From: an uncultured Gluconobacter sp.
Lineage (GTDB): Bacteria > Pseudomonadota > Alphaproteobacteria > Acetobacterales > Acetobacteraceae
Assembly (NCBI GenBank): GCA_937880175.1
Contig: CALFLO010000012.1
Location: 1 to 46,803, forward strand
Length of the DNA: 46,803 bases
Direction: 5' to 3'
This document shows, one piece after another, positions 33,911 to 44,800 of this stretch; positions within the stretch are counted from its first letter, which is position 1, and each line of letters begins with the position of its first letter. The notes below the pieces were generated by a model. The model was not told the origin of the DNA, did not search any database, and saw only the letters and a program-made list of their open reading frames with translations. The translations under genes were made by a program, and so were the position numbers.

Positions 33911-35683
33911 TCAGTAGAACCTGAGATTATCGGCCTGAAGCCAGGCAGTCGTTCCCGGCGCACAGGAAAGACCAATCTCCATGTCAGTAATATCCCGGCC
34001 CGTCCACGCCCGACGAGGCGGGTTATCCAAACCTGTAAAGCTGGAAAACGGCACCCGGACCGTTTGCCAATACCCCGTAAGCGGGAATGATGCGGCCCAG
34101 GACGCCCCGACAGTTCCGTTGGCTGTCATGCGCGCATTACAGGACGAGCCTCGCACCTCAACTGAAATGCCATGATAGGCCGAGACATCCACCGCCAGAA
34201 CCGCGCCGGTCGAAAGCGGCACGGATACACCGGCATAAGGCGCTTTCTGCTGCGCCATGACCGCCGTCATGAACAACACATGCCCCTTGCCTGACTCACG
34301 CGGCATAGTACCCGACACTTCGACCGTCCGATCCGGACCGCGATCCATTGTGTTGGTCCGTAACGTATCAAGAGACGACCGCCCGTCCATCCGCTCAAAG
34401 TCATCCACCAGCTTCGCAGCCGGAAGCGGAGCAGGCCAGCCCGACCGGGCGTCTTCAGACGGAGCACCGAGCCCGTAAAGAGGCTTCCCGTCCACCATGG
34501 TCATCGCCACGTGATGAATGTCGGAGATTTTTTCCCAAGGCCGACCTTCAAACACCGTAATATCCGCACGCATGCCAGCCTCAATGAGACCGCGATCGTG
34601 ATCCTGCCCGATCAGCACAGCACTGGAATGCGTCGCAGCCACCAGCGCCTGTGCCGGTGTCAGGCCGGCACGAACCAGAAGTTCAAGCTCATGAAGCGTC
34701 GAAATGCCATGTGGCGTTGCCGGCATCCCGGCATCCGTTCCCACACCGATCACAACACCCGCACGAAAAAGCTTCCCCACATTGCGCAGCGCATTGTCGA
34801 ACAGGACACTGTTCGCAACGATCTTATGGGCGGAGGATTTGATCCATTTGTCCGGATCGTAAACCGACAGTGTCGGCACATCCCCCATGCCACTGTCATG
34901 GATAATCCCGGTCTCGGCATCAGTCAGAACCCGGTCCTGAAGCCCGTGCGCCAGCGCGTCGACCCTCGCCCGCGCCGCAATCAGGCCCCGCTCGACCGTT
35001 ACGGTATGGGTCATAACCCGAAGCCCCTTGGCATGGGCTTCCGCCACGGCCGCAGTCAGCGTCGCCTCATTTATACTTGTATCATCAGGCATGCGGTTAT
35101 AGCGCCAGCCATCCGAAAAGATCTTGATCAGGTCTGGGTGATAGGCCGCAACCCCATCAATCGCCGCCTTCGCACTCTCGGGCGAACTGATCCATCGTGT
35201 CGTGTTCTGATCCGCCCAGTCCGCACCATGACCGCCCGGCGTGCTGATCCGGGCCGCGAAATTGACATGCGGCGCATCGAGCTTTGCAAGCCATGCCCGC
35301 AGCGGGGCATAGGCTTCAGGCGCCTCGTTAAAGTCATTAACCGTGGTGACGCCTGATCGCAGATAGGCCGCCGCAATAGACGGGAAATCGGACGGCTCAC
35401 CCGCCGCGGTCCAATGCGTGTGAAGATCGTAAAAACCTGGCGTGACGGCCATGCCATGCACATCAATAACGCGCGCATCCGCAGGAACCGGAACGTTCTT
35501 CCCGACATCAGCAATCAGCCCGTCACGGATTATGATGGTCTTTTGTGCTGCCGGTGCGCCGGTGCCGTCAAAAACCACTCCACCGACAATTGCTGTTGTC
35601 TCCGCCATCGCCACAGGCAGGCCCGCAAACATGCATGCGGCCCCAAGGCCCATGATCATCAGGTTTTGTTTCATTATCAGCAT
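33911..35683 (-). CDS. Secreted amidohydrolase (imidazolonepropionase/prolidase-like) with C-terminal CIA30-like domain
   Basis: A 590-aa protein. The signal peptide runs 'MKQNLMIMGLGAACMFAGLPVAMA', cleaved before ETTA. The amidohydrolase TIM barrel carries metal ligands H88 and H90 (YDLHTHW), a lysine in 'DLIKIFSDGW', histidines in 'VMTHTVTVERG' and 'DALAHGLQD', and the aspartate in 'GVGTDAGMPATPHG'. This order fits the imidazolonepropionase/Xaa-Pro dipeptidase-like amidohydrolases. After about residue 430 comes a separate beta-sandwich ('LVDDFERMDGRSSLDT...WQTVRVPFSSF...GRDITDMEIGLS'), resembling the CIA30 carbohydrate-binding-like domain, an uncommon fusion. It is the last gene of a receptor-protease-amidohydrolase operon, 40 nt after the protease, and acts in the periplasm. 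The start may also be M4. Confidence 0.9.
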   Translation of the reverse strand: MLIMKQNLMIMGLGAACMFAGLPVAMAETTAIVGGVVFDGTGAPAAQKTIIIRDGLIADVGKNVPVPADARVIDVHGMAVTPGFYDLHTHWTAAGEPSDFPSIAAAYLRSGVTTVNDFNEAPEAYAPLRAWLAKLDAPHVNFAARISTPGGHGADWADQNTTRWISSPESAKAAIDGVAAYHPDLIKIFSDGWRYNRMPDDTSINEATLTAAVAEAHAKGLRVMTHTVTVERGLIAARARVDALAHGLQDRVLTDAETGIIHDSGMGDVPTLSVYDPDKWIKSSAHKIVANSVLFDNALRNVGKLFRAGVVIGVGTDAGMPATPHGISTLHELELLVRAGLTPAQALVAATHSSAVLIGQDHDRGLIEAGMRADITVFEGRPWEKISDIHHVAMTMVDGKPLYGLGAPSEDARSGWPAPLPAAKLVDDFERMDGRSSLDTLRTNTMDRGPDRTVEVSGTMPRESGKGHVLFMTAVMAQQKAPYAGVSVPLSTGAVLAVDVSAYHGISVEVRGSSCNARMTANGTVGASWAASFPLTGYWQTVRVPFSSFTGLDNPPRRAWTGRDITDMEIGLSCAPGTTAWLQADNLRFY

Positions 35684-35723
35684 CTTTCAGTCTTCGGCTT
35701 TCAACATGGCGGAGCGTAGGGTC

Positions 35724-38222
35724 TCAGATTGGTGCATCTTCCGAAAGCCATCCCCCTTCGCCACCACCAATAGGCGTCCCGGGCGGAATATTCGCAGCAG
35801 GCCGCGTCGTTTTTAACGCCTCCCGGCTCAGGCGTGCCTGATCCCGTATCAGGACACTCATTTCCTGACACCAGACCGCTTCATCCCCCTGCCCTTTGAA
35901 GGTCGCGAAATTTCCAGCCGCCTGCCGGATAGCTCCGGAAAGCGCCAGCGCGACATCTGGTGACGTATGCGGATCATCGCGCGTCTGGGCCATGCTGAGA
36001 ATGGTCCGATAGGCAATTCGCCGCTCCAGAGCCGTCTGATGCCGGGAGGCGACATCCGTTGTCAGGCGGCCCAGCAGATCACCCAGACCGGGCTGTGACG
36101 GATCACGGGCATGCTGCAACACCATCCGTTCCAGGCGGCTGGGCCCAAGCAGGGAATGCAGCGTGATCTCGGCTGCGGTTTCTGCGGCATTCAGCGGATC
36201 GAAAGTAGAAGACCCCGCCATCCGGAAGACTTCGGTATCGTATTGCGGATCGGAATTACCGTTGACGCCTGATGACAGCATGAGCGTCAGCGCGGGCGAA
36301 ACACCAAGCACTTTCGGAGACAGGGTCTCCAGCAGAGCATCAATGGCCGCATGCTGCCGCTTTGCATCGACCGAGACTGGAAGCGGGCTCTGCCCGTCAA
36401 CAACGGCATACCGGTAATCCAGGCCGCCGATAAGCTTGCCAACGGCCTCGACATCATACCGATGCACCAGCCAGAGCGGAACGAATTTCCGCCGAAGGTC
36501 GGACAGCCGCTCACCGGTACGAAGAACATGAGGCCCGAACCGCGACAGCGCGATCTCCCGGATCTTCAGCATCTGGCGCAGATCGTCAGGCGTATCGCCG
36601 CCATCCGTCCACATATTGTTGCCTGCCAGAGCGGAATCGCTGTCACGCCCATCGATATCCGTCCCGAAACGCATGCCCTGCGCCTCAACAGCGCTCGCCT
36701 TGAGGGCTGCCGCTTTATCCGGATCAGCGCCCGGCTTCGGCTGGCCGTACAGCCAGTCGATGGCATAACGATCCCAGGAGCCGACGCCTTTCGCATACGC
36801 ATCGGAAAAATCGAGCTTGCCGTCCGTAATTCCGATCCGCGGGCCGGGATAATCCATGACGGACGCCCGATCCTGCGTGCTTGCATAGAAGTTATGTACC
36901 AGACCAAGCGTATGCCCGACCTCATGCACACCGAGCTGTCTCAGCCTGTCCAGCGAAATGCGCACCGGGTCATCTGCCCGTCCCGTATTCTCATCATCAG
37001 TTCCGGCCAGCGCCTCAAAAATGATGAGATCCTGCCGAAGCCGAAGTCCCTCCAGAACCACATTTCCACGCAGAACCTCGCCAGTGCGCGGATCGATCAC
37101 GCTGATGCCGTAGGAATAGCTTCGGGTCTGACGTTCATCCCAGTTGACGATATTGTAGCGGATATCCTGCGGATCGACGCCCGAGGGCAGGATTTTCACC
37201 TGAAACGCGTCAATATACCCTGCGGCATCAAATGCGTGGTTCCACCACGCAACCCCCTCGGCCAGAGCGGTGCGGACCGGCTCGGGGGCGGCGTTGTCGA
37301 CATAATAGACGATGGGCTTCACAACACGCGACCGCGGAGCGGAGGGATCGGTTTTGACCAGACGGAAGCGGTTCGCATACTCAATCAGGACATTCTGACC
37401 CAGCGGTGCGCCGAAGTCATAAACCGCCGTCCCATGGCTCCCCGACCGGATATCCAGCCTGCGGGGCACATATCCCGGACCGGGAAGACGCACGAGCGAA
37501 TGATGGACGATAAAACTGACCTGATGCGGATCGGGGGAAATCTGACTGACCTCCTTTCCCGGATTATCGGATGCAAAGGTCAAAACCGCCTCCGCCTCGA
37601 TATTGTCCGGAAAGGCCTTCACGCTCGCAGAATCCACCTGGCTCAGCGCCGCAACCTGATGAAAGCCTTTGCCTCCGGCCTCAACCGTATCCGGCAGTTT
37701 CATGCCTCCGCCGTTGAGCGTCTCGGCAATCGCCATCGTGTCGTGAGTATAAAAAGGCGTGAGATCAATAACCGTATGCCCGGCCGGATCGACCGACACG
37801 ACGTCCAGCATCGCAACTACGCTGAACGGGAAACTTCGCTTGACCCCTTCCCGGACATCTGCGTCCCCTTGAGACATGAATTTTGGGTTCTCGAAAATGA
37901 CCGCAATGCGCGACCCGATCCTGCGAAACGCCAGAATATGCGTCGGGCCGAGCATCCCATGATCCAGACGGATATTGGCTGACCCGATCCCGGTCCGCAG
38001 CGCGCTGGCATAAAGATAGCGCCCATAAACCCCATCGCTGTCCGGAGCAGGAAGCGAGAGAAGCGTTTTTCCATTATGGGCGTCAGCATGAACGACGAGC
38101 AGCGGTGCCTCGGTGGTCCCCTGACTGTAAGCCAACCCTCCAAAACTCGCCGTCGCAATGGTGCTGACGAGAAGCAGCAGACGGAAATTTCCTGAACGTC
38201 GAAAAGATCTCAAGAGAAACAT
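35724..38222 (-). CDS. Secreted zinc metalloprotease with metzincin motif (DUF5117/DUF4953-type)
   Basis: An 832-aa protein. An N-terminal signal segment (LLLLVSTIATASFGGLAYSQ) follows basic residues. The zinc site is the extended HEVGHTLGLVH (residues 433-443), and a Met-turn 'SVMDYPGP' (M456) follows 13 residues later, which together define a metzincin. The long region before it ('GRYLYASALRTGIGSANIRLDHG...', 'IVYYVDNAAPEPVRTALAEGVAWWNHAFDAAGY') matches the DUF5117-type metalloproteases found next to TonB receptors. The start ATG has AGGAAG 5 nt upstream. It is 107 nt after the receptor gene and 40 nt before the amidohydrolase. It probably cleaves peptides in the periplasm or at the surface. 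Confidence 0.92.
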   Translation of the reverse strand: MFLLRSFRRSGNFRLLLLVSTIATASFGGLAYSQGTTEAPLLVVHADAHNGKTLLSLPAPDSDGVYGRYLYASALRTGIGSANIRLDHGMLGPTHILAFRRIGSRIAVIFENPKFMSQGDADVREGVKRSFPFSVVAMLDVVSVDPAGHTVIDLTPFYTHDTMAIAETLNGGGMKLPDTVEAGGKGFHQVAALSQVDSASVKAFPDNIEAEAVLTFASDNPGKEVSQISPDPHQVSFIVHHSLVRLPGPGYVPRRLDIRSGSHGTAVYDFGAPLGQNVLIEYANRFRLVKTDPSAPRSRVVKPIVYYVDNAAPEPVRTALAEGVAWWNHAFDAAGYIDAFQVKILPSGVDPQDIRYNIVNWDERQTRSYSYGISVIDPRTGEVLRGNVVLEGLRLRQDLIIFEALAGTDDENTGRADDPVRISLDRLRQLGVHEVGHTLGLVHNFYASTQDRASVMDYPGPRIGITDGKLDFSDAYAKGVGSWDRYAIDWLYGQPKPGADPDKAAALKASAVEAQGMRFGTDIDGRDSDSALAGNNMWTDGGDTPDDLRQMLKIREIALSRFGPHVLRTGERLSDLRRKFVPLWLVHRYDVEAVGKLIGGLDYRYAVVDGQSPLPVSVDAKRQHAAIDALLETLSPKVLGVSPALTLMLSSGVNGNSDPQYDTEVFRMAGSSTFDPLNAAETAAEITLHSLLGPSRLERMVLQHARDPSQPGLGDLLGRLTTDVASRHQTALERRIAYRTILSMAQTRDDPHTSPDVALALSGAIRQAAGNFATFKGQGDEAVWCQEMSVLIRDQARLSREALKTTRPAANIPPGTPIGGGEGGWLSEDAPI

Positions 38223-38329
38223 GAAGACTTCCTGCATTTTCCATAGAGAAGCAGATCTTTTCAGAAGAACCAGATGATTGTCTCCTGAAAAAAGCCGCTT
38301 CCCTTCCTGGTGCGATAACCGGCGTGCTG

Positions 38330-41320
38330 TCAGAAACTCGCCGTAACAGCGACGCGGAAAACCCTGCCCAGATAATTGTAAAGAGACTCATTGGTCTGGG
38401 CATAGGCCGGCACGTTGTTTCCGTCAGGACCACTTCCGACCAGAACCGGCTTCGTATTGAGCATGTTGTTCATAACGAACGTCGCTTTTACAGGGTGATT
38501 ATATGCCGTGAAATCGTAGGCAATGGACGTGTCAAAATAGACAGCACCCTTGATATGGTTGTTGTTGATCGTCCGATGCTGGGGCGTCGAAACAGGGCAG
38601 TTCGTGGTGCACTGAATGTAATCATTGCCATAGACACCGGAGCTGAAGCCACGCGCCACAAGATTGAAGGTGAAATCATCCACCTTGTAGAATGAGCTGA
38701 TCCGGTAATTCCACTTCGGAGCACTGTAATCGCCCGAAAGGCTGCCACCATTCACGCCGGCGTAATTAATCGGATAGACGTTGTTATCAACCGTATTCGA
38801 GATGTAGTGCGTAATTTCGCCATGGACGGAGAACGCGCCCGGCAGCTTTTTCCAGATCTTCGAGAGACGGAACCGGTAGCTGGCTTCGATGTCCAGCCCC
38901 CGCTCCTTCTGGCTGGCAAAATTGAACGGCTGCAACAGGATGCTCTGCAACACGCCATTCGAATAATGGATATTGTTGCACCAGGCCGTCCCGCCCGAAT
39001 AGCAGAAATCAACCGCATTCTGACCCGTGACTGTTCCGATCGCATTGCTGATATCGATGCTGTAATAATCGAATGACGCCATGAAACCGGGCAGAAACCG
39101 CGGGCTGATGACCGTTCCCACAGTCCAGGTGTTCGATGTCTCCGGTGAAAGACTGGTGTTGCCAGTCCGGATCTGCGTGAAGGGCTGTGAGCCGGGGTCG
39201 GGAGAATTCGCCGGCAGCACCACCGTATTGCTGAGCGACGTTCCTGCGGCATAAAGCTCGTTCAGATTGGGCGCACGAATATCATGACTGTACGTTCCAC
39301 GGAACTTGATATCCTGAATGGGCGCATAGGTCGCCCCTGTCTTCCAGGTCTCGACACTGCCGGACGTGGAATAGTCCGTGTAGCGCCCCGCACCGTTGAT
39401 ATCGACACCCTTCAGGACCGGCAGATCAAGCTCTACATACCCTTCCTTGACGTTGTAAGAGCCCTTGTTGGCCAGGAAATTGCCGTACTGCCAGCCTGAC
39501 TGATACGCGGAATTCACATAGCCCGACACCGACTCACGCCGCCAGTCTCCGCCCATGGCAATAGCTGCATTGCCACCCGGCAGGTGGAACATGTCCCCCC
39601 CGATATCGAAAGATGCGACATGCTGCTGGAGCACCTGCTCGCGCGCCGGCTGTCCGGTCTGGCCGCCATAAATATAGTTCAATGCCGCAGCGGAAGGGCC
39701 ACTCGTACCGAGACGATCAATCGGCACACATCCGTTCCCGGGATTGGTGATGGTCGAACGGCACATAATCTGTCCGTTATGCATCACCGCATCCTGGGCC
39801 AGAGCCATCCGTGACAGATTCCAGGTGTTCTTGAGGCGGATATCATCAAGCGTCCGGCCATACTGGTAATACCAGTCCCAGTGCCAGTTATTCCCCGCAA
39901 ATTTGAATTTCCCGTTCATGCCGCCGACATAACGGAACACCTGACGGCTGACGTCACTTCCCGGCACAGGAAAACCCGCGTTGCTCGTGCCCATTGTAAA
40001 CGAATTTTGACCCGTAGCCGCCATCTGGCTGGCAATCTGCGGGTAGTCCCGGTTCAGATAGGCATTGTCACGGTTGATCGTGACGCCTGTACTGGGCGTC
40101 TGCTGATAATAGCTGCTCCCGATGTACTTGTTCCACGAGAACTGACCAAAAATCTCGGTATGCTCGCTGATGTCATAAGACGTACGGTTGAACACGCTGA
40201 TCCGCTCTTCGCTCGGGGTAAGCGAGTTGGTTCCCACATGACCCTTCAGCGTCTCATCCGTATCCCCTCCGATCATGTAAGGGCTGGAAGCCGTGCTTTT
40301 GACACCGTATTTAAGCTGGCCGGTCTGCCCGGGAGCGCCGAAATAGGTTCCCGCAAGCGGCCCCGAACCAATCAGACCACCTGCTGTATAGGTCGATGGA
40401 CCAAATCCCGATCCCACAAGCCGCTGCGGCTGACCATTGGTCGCCGTATAGGCCGGGTTGTTGATCTGGAAGTATCCGCTGTCGTTCCAGGACCGGTCAA
40501 TCGTATCCACGCCGAACTGCTGATAGTACTGGGCATCCAGCAACACATGGAGCTTGCCATTCAGGAAAGTCTTTCCCATCGTTGCATTTAGCGTGTAATT
40601 CGGATCATCCGCATAGGTCGTAAAGCCTGTATTTGCAGAAAGCTTCACGCCTGAGAATTTCTTGTTCAGAACGAAATTGACCACCCCGCCAACTGCATCG
40701 GAGCCATACTGCGCGGACGCCCCGCCGGTCACGACTTCCACGCGCTCGACAAGATTCTGCGGAATGGTATTAACGTCCACCAGCCCCGTGATGGACGACG
40801 GGACCGAACGCTGACCATCAATCAGGATCAGAGTACGATTGGCTCCCAGTCCGCGAAGATTGACAGAGTTGATCCCGGCCAGCCCCGATGACAGAAACCC
40901 CGAACTCGTCGCAGACGTGCTTCCCTGCGTGACAGCGGGAAGCTGGTTCACCAGATCCGAAATGTTTGCCGGCGCCTGCGCGGCGATATCCTCGTGCCCG
41001 AGCACCGTGACTGGTGTCGGGGAGCTGAAACCATTACGGACGATATGGCTGCCGGTTACGGTCACCTGCTCAGTCGCACTGCTTCTGACAGACGTGACTT
41101 TCTGAAGCTCTTTCTTTTTTGTGGCCGCCTTGACGCTTACGGCCGACGATCTGTGTACGGATCCGGAACGTTCTGAGGAATTTTTTTCAGCTTCGACTGT
41201 CGAGGCCGTTGTTTCCTTCGCATCTGCCGCATAGACAGCGGTCATCGGAAACACACACAAGATCGACGTTGAGAGAAGAGAGCGGGAAAACCGACCCAGC
41301 GGAAACTCTACTTGCGCCAT
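38330..41320 (-). CDS. TonB-dependent outer-membrane receptor (first of peptide operon)
   Basis: A 996-aa receptor. The signal peptide begins at M of 'MAQVEFPLGRFSRSLLSTSILCVFPMTAVYAAD'; a longer frame upstream has no signal-like start. A basic, serine-rich linker of about 60 residues precedes the TonB box-like 'EQVTVTGSHI'. The plug shows 'LVNQLPAVTQGST...INSVNLRGLGANRTLILIDGQRSVPSS...IPQNLVERVEVVTGGASAQYGSDAVGGVVNFVLNKKF', the standard large-receptor pattern. The barrel ends with 'RVFRVAVTASF', a terminal phenylalanine. It leads an operon with a metzincin-like protease and a prolidase-like amidohydrolase, so peptides are the probable cargo. Receptors of this shape also carry sugars or siderophores. 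Confidence 0.93.
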   Translation of the reverse strand: MAQVEFPLGRFSRSLLSTSILCVFPMTAVYAADAKETTASTVEAEKNSSERSGSVHRSSAVSVKAATKKKELQKVTSVRSSATEQVTVTGSHIVRNGFSSPTPVTVLGHEDIAAQAPANISDLVNQLPAVTQGSTSATSSGFLSSGLAGINSVNLRGLGANRTLILIDGQRSVPSSITGLVDVNTIPQNLVERVEVVTGGASAQYGSDAVGGVVNFVLNKKFSGVKLSANTGFTTYADDPNYTLNATMGKTFLNGKLHVLLDAQYYQQFGVDTIDRSWNDSGYFQINNPAYTATNGQPQRLVGSGFGPSTYTAGGLIGSGPLAGTYFGAPGQTGQLKYGVKSTASSPYMIGGDTDETLKGHVGTNSLTPSEERISVFNRTSYDISEHTEIFGQFSWNKYIGSSYYQQTPSTGVTINRDNAYLNRDYPQIASQMAATGQNSFTMGTSNAGFPVPGSDVSRQVFRYVGGMNGKFKFAGNNWHWDWYYQYGRTLDDIRLKNTWNLSRMALAQDAVMHNGQIMCRSTITNPGNGCVPIDRLGTSGPSAAALNYIYGGQTGQPAREQVLQQHVASFDIGGDMFHLPGGNAAIAMGGDWRRESVSGYVNSAYQSGWQYGNFLANKGSYNVKEGYVELDLPVLKGVDINGAGRYTDYSTSGSVETWKTGATYAPIQDIKFRGTYSHDIRAPNLNELYAAGTSLSNTVVLPANSPDPGSQPFTQIRTGNTSLSPETSNTWTVGTVISPRFLPGFMASFDYYSIDISNAIGTVTGQNAVDFCYSGGTAWCNNIHYSNGVLQSILLQPFNFASQKERGLDIEASYRFRLSKIWKKLPGAFSVHGEITHYISNTVDNNVYPINYAGVNGGSLSGDYSAPKWNYRISSFYKVDDFTFNLVARGFSSGVYGNDYIQCTTNCPVSTPQHRTINNNHIKGAVYFDTSIAYDFTAYNHPVKATFVMNNMLNTKPVLVGSGPDGNNVPAYAQTNESLYNYLGRVFRVAVTASF

Positions 41321-41889
41321 TTGAAAAAGCCCTGTGCGTGATGTTACGAAAAAAACCTTTATAAAAGTTACGATATTGAAACAAGGAATTTGTTTGATAT
41401 TCTCGCCTTGTATTATTTTGAAATACCCCACCCACTCTGAAGCAGGATTGGGTTTACTCAACAGCAAGCGGGGTTATCAATATATTTAATAGTATAGCCC
41501 GTATTCTATCGTGATATATCAAGACAAATGGCTTATAAAACCATCTATATAGAATATAAAAATCTGCTTTTTATTGTATTAAATCACAAATCATATTCGA
41601 TATACCTTCCTAAAAACATGAGAAAATCCCCCAAACTCAGAGAAGATACTGATGTTACCCTCGTCACACAGAAATCACGATTCAAGACTGAAAAACAGCA
41701 ACTATACCCTATTCGCACGGTTGCTGTTTGATCAGATACTCTTCGGAAACATCGGGCAGACGAAGGACGTTTCTCACAACGATCAGCGAAACCGCCAGAC
41801 ATTCCGGCCCGAACCACACGGCATCAACCGCCGCGGGCCACACACTTATGGCAGATCCACTTCACACACGACGCATGCAGCGCGACAGA
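41321..41889. other. 569-bp AT-rich intergenic region upstream of the peptide operon
   Basis: Holds the promoter region of the TonB receptor (minus strand, roughly 41350-41620, notably AT-rich) and the 3' flank of the autotransporter gene. On the minus strand a TTGATA box and TATACT box are visible near 41480-41525 with a longer than ideal spacer. No credible small gene and no convincing terminator hairpin was found. Confidence 0.45.
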
Positions 41890-44800
41890 TCAGAAATGAT
41901 AGTTGAAGCGCAGCGTTCCCTGCTGTGTCATGAAGTGATCTGAAATCTGTGCCTTTCCGGTGCCCATCAGTTCGTACTTGTCGGTTTTTACGAACTGCAC
42001 ACCCGTTCCCACATCCAGCATGGTTGAAGGAATCCCCGCGGTAGACATGAAGCTGATACCGCTTTGCCCCGGCTGAGAGTATGAAACCCTCTGGGTCAGT
42101 CCGTTGCCAACAATAAAGTTGCCCCCGACATTTACCCACAGACGTAGCCAGTCCGTCTTGCCGAGCGGCACCCTCGCACCAGCTTCAAGTTCAGGCTCGT
42201 TAAACTCCGTCCATTGATGCATGGCCCGCGCATTGAGCTCATTCTGCTCATTCATCAGGGAATACCCGGGCATGGAAGAATATACGACGTCAAAATCCAC
42301 GCGTGGCATGACATACCAGTTTCCAAAGACAAACTGATATGCGGCACGGAAGCGCGCGCCGCCCGTCCAGGTGGACGTCCTGTTGGTCGTCCGCCAGAGC
42401 GCGTCCTCGGTCAGGAACGTGTTTCTGACGTTAAACCATCCATATCCGCCATGCAGCGCGGCAGCAAGTTGGAACGGACCCGTCTGCCGACGGGCGGACA
42501 ACGCGATGTCAACGCTCTGCCCGTTAGAGGACGTCAGACCGTCAGTCGCACTCAACCAGCTGGTTTTTTCGCCTGCCGTCCCACCGATGAACCAGTGCGG
42601 AGAGATCTGCTTCTGTCCACCAACACGTGTTTCAACAGCACTGGCTTTAAACGGATCGGAACTCCCCCCGCTCAACTGTTCAACACGCGCCCCGCCCTGA
42701 CGCAGCCAGAGGCATTCACCCTCCCGTATCAGCGAACTCTTGCCCTCAAAAGACGGGCACGCCATGGAGGCATCCAGGGATTCACCCGCCCCCAGAGTCT
42801 GAAGCACTGCCGACTGGGCAACATTTTCCGTCGCGGTCAGACTGTCGACTGTGTGCGCATATTCCTGAGAAGACGTGATATTCGCCATGGCTCCAAAGAC
42901 AGGCGCCATATCGCTGTTCTGACGTGACCATGCGTTCTGTAAGCTGTTTAGCAGCGCACGCTCGGTTCGCGTCGCCGGAACATCCAGACTTTTCAGAAAA
43001 TCGGCGTGGGGCGTCAGCACAACCTGCCCGCCGCCAGCGTTTACGCGCTGCGTCTCCACACTCCACGAGATCGGTCCGGCCTCACCCGCCGTCTGTATGG
43101 CGGACTGGACATTCACGTCATTTGCCTTGGCAATCGTGAAGCTTCCCTTGAGAAGATCACCAATAACATTCGGGACGACCGTCATGCCATTCACCACAAG
43201 ACGGTCAGCCTGAAGCTGATCGCTATTCTGCGTCAAAGCGCTATTGCTGCTGACATCCACCAGCATCCTGCCCGCCAGTTCCGTCGTGCCGCCGGAAATC
43301 TTCAGGGTCCCGATCTGCCCGACGCCCCCGATATCAAGCGTTCCCCTGTTAATGAACGAACCAATGCCGGCTCCACCACCTGAAAAACTGATCCTGCCGT
43401 TTACGAGACTCTGATAGATACCGTCATTCGTGAACGTTCCTCCGGCACTTTCGTAATTGCCTGCGATCAGGCCACTGTTGCTGACATTGACGAACGAAGA
43501 CGGAGCATAGATCGCAGAACCTGACGCCGCGCTGATGACGCCGTCCGCACCAATTTCGATCGTGTTTGCAGTGGTCCCTCCATCGAAACGGATCGCAGCC
43601 CCGTTTCCCGAACCCCCGGCGATAATCCCGTTGGTCGTCAGGCTGATCCTTCCGTTATTGCCCCTGGCAGAGACCGCTCCGCTACTGTTCTGCACACCGC
43701 TCTGAAGATAAACGCCGTAAGCATCTTTCCCGGTTGCCGTGACAATCGCGTTGGCAAGTGAAACGCTGATATCACCTCCCATACCCGAAACATTCCTGTT
43801 TGAGCCGCTTTTTCCATCACCAGTCCGATCTGCGACCCCCACGAATGTGCCGCCTCCCCCGCCAAGAGTCTGAGCGAAAATACCGTCGCTCTTCTCTCCC
43901 GTAGTTGAAATCCGGACCAAAGAGTCATCCGCAACATTGAATGTGATGTCGCCACCATTTCCAGTTACGGCAGCAGAGCCAAACTGTTGTGAAACCTGTA
44001 CGAAGCTGCCACCAGCATTCGCTGCCGCATCCAGATCGAACAGACCGCCACCGCCGCCAATGGACTGTAGAAGGAATGCATCCGAGCTGTCTCCCTTGGT
44101 GGAAACAAGGGTATCTTTGGACAATGATACGGAAACACTGTTTCCATCCCCATAGGGCTGTCCGGAACCGCCGCCAAGCAGGTATGTCGGGGAACCGCTC
44201 CCTACCGCATTCCCATAGTAGATAGAGGCGCTTCCGCCACCGCCACCAATGGATTGAGCAACAATTCCGACTGCGCCATATCCTTCAGTAGTCACTTCAC
44301 TCCCGACAAGCGAAAGATCAACAGCCCCGCTATCACCCGAACTGGTTCCGGAACCGCCAAGCTCCACGTTCAGATTTGATATGTAACCGGCGGCCCCGGC
44401 CAGAGTAGACGTGTCAAAGGAGGCGTTCCCACCGCCGCCACCGATCGATTGCGCCAGAATGCCGAACGACTGATCTCCAAAAGTATTGATCTGACTCTGA
44501 GACAGCGAAACCCTGACCACACCACCACGCCCCCGACTGGCATTGCTTGCGCCAAGACGCGATATAATGTCTGTAAAGTGCTCCCAATCGGTCGCACCGC
44601 CTCCAGCACCGATCGACTGCGCCAGAATGCCCGTAGATCGCATGCCTCGGGTCGTAATCACGGCATTATTATCCAGACTAACGCGCACAGAAGAACCATT
44701 GCCTCCAGTTCCCCCAAGTCCGGATGAACCAAGGCTGAACGAACCGAGCCGCTGCCACCATGGCGCCTGATCAGCGATCACAAAGCCACCTGCGCCACCT

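Noticed and set aside
34511..35356. 281-codon open frame on the plus strand
   Set aside because: Antisense shadow of the secreted amidohydrolase; no ribosome-binding site or motif.
36351..37982. Long open frame (543 codons) on the plus strand
   Set aside because: It lies fully antisense to the metalloprotease, which has a signal peptide, HExxHxxGxxH and proper start. Arginine- and proline-rich composition is typical of a high-GC antisense shadow.
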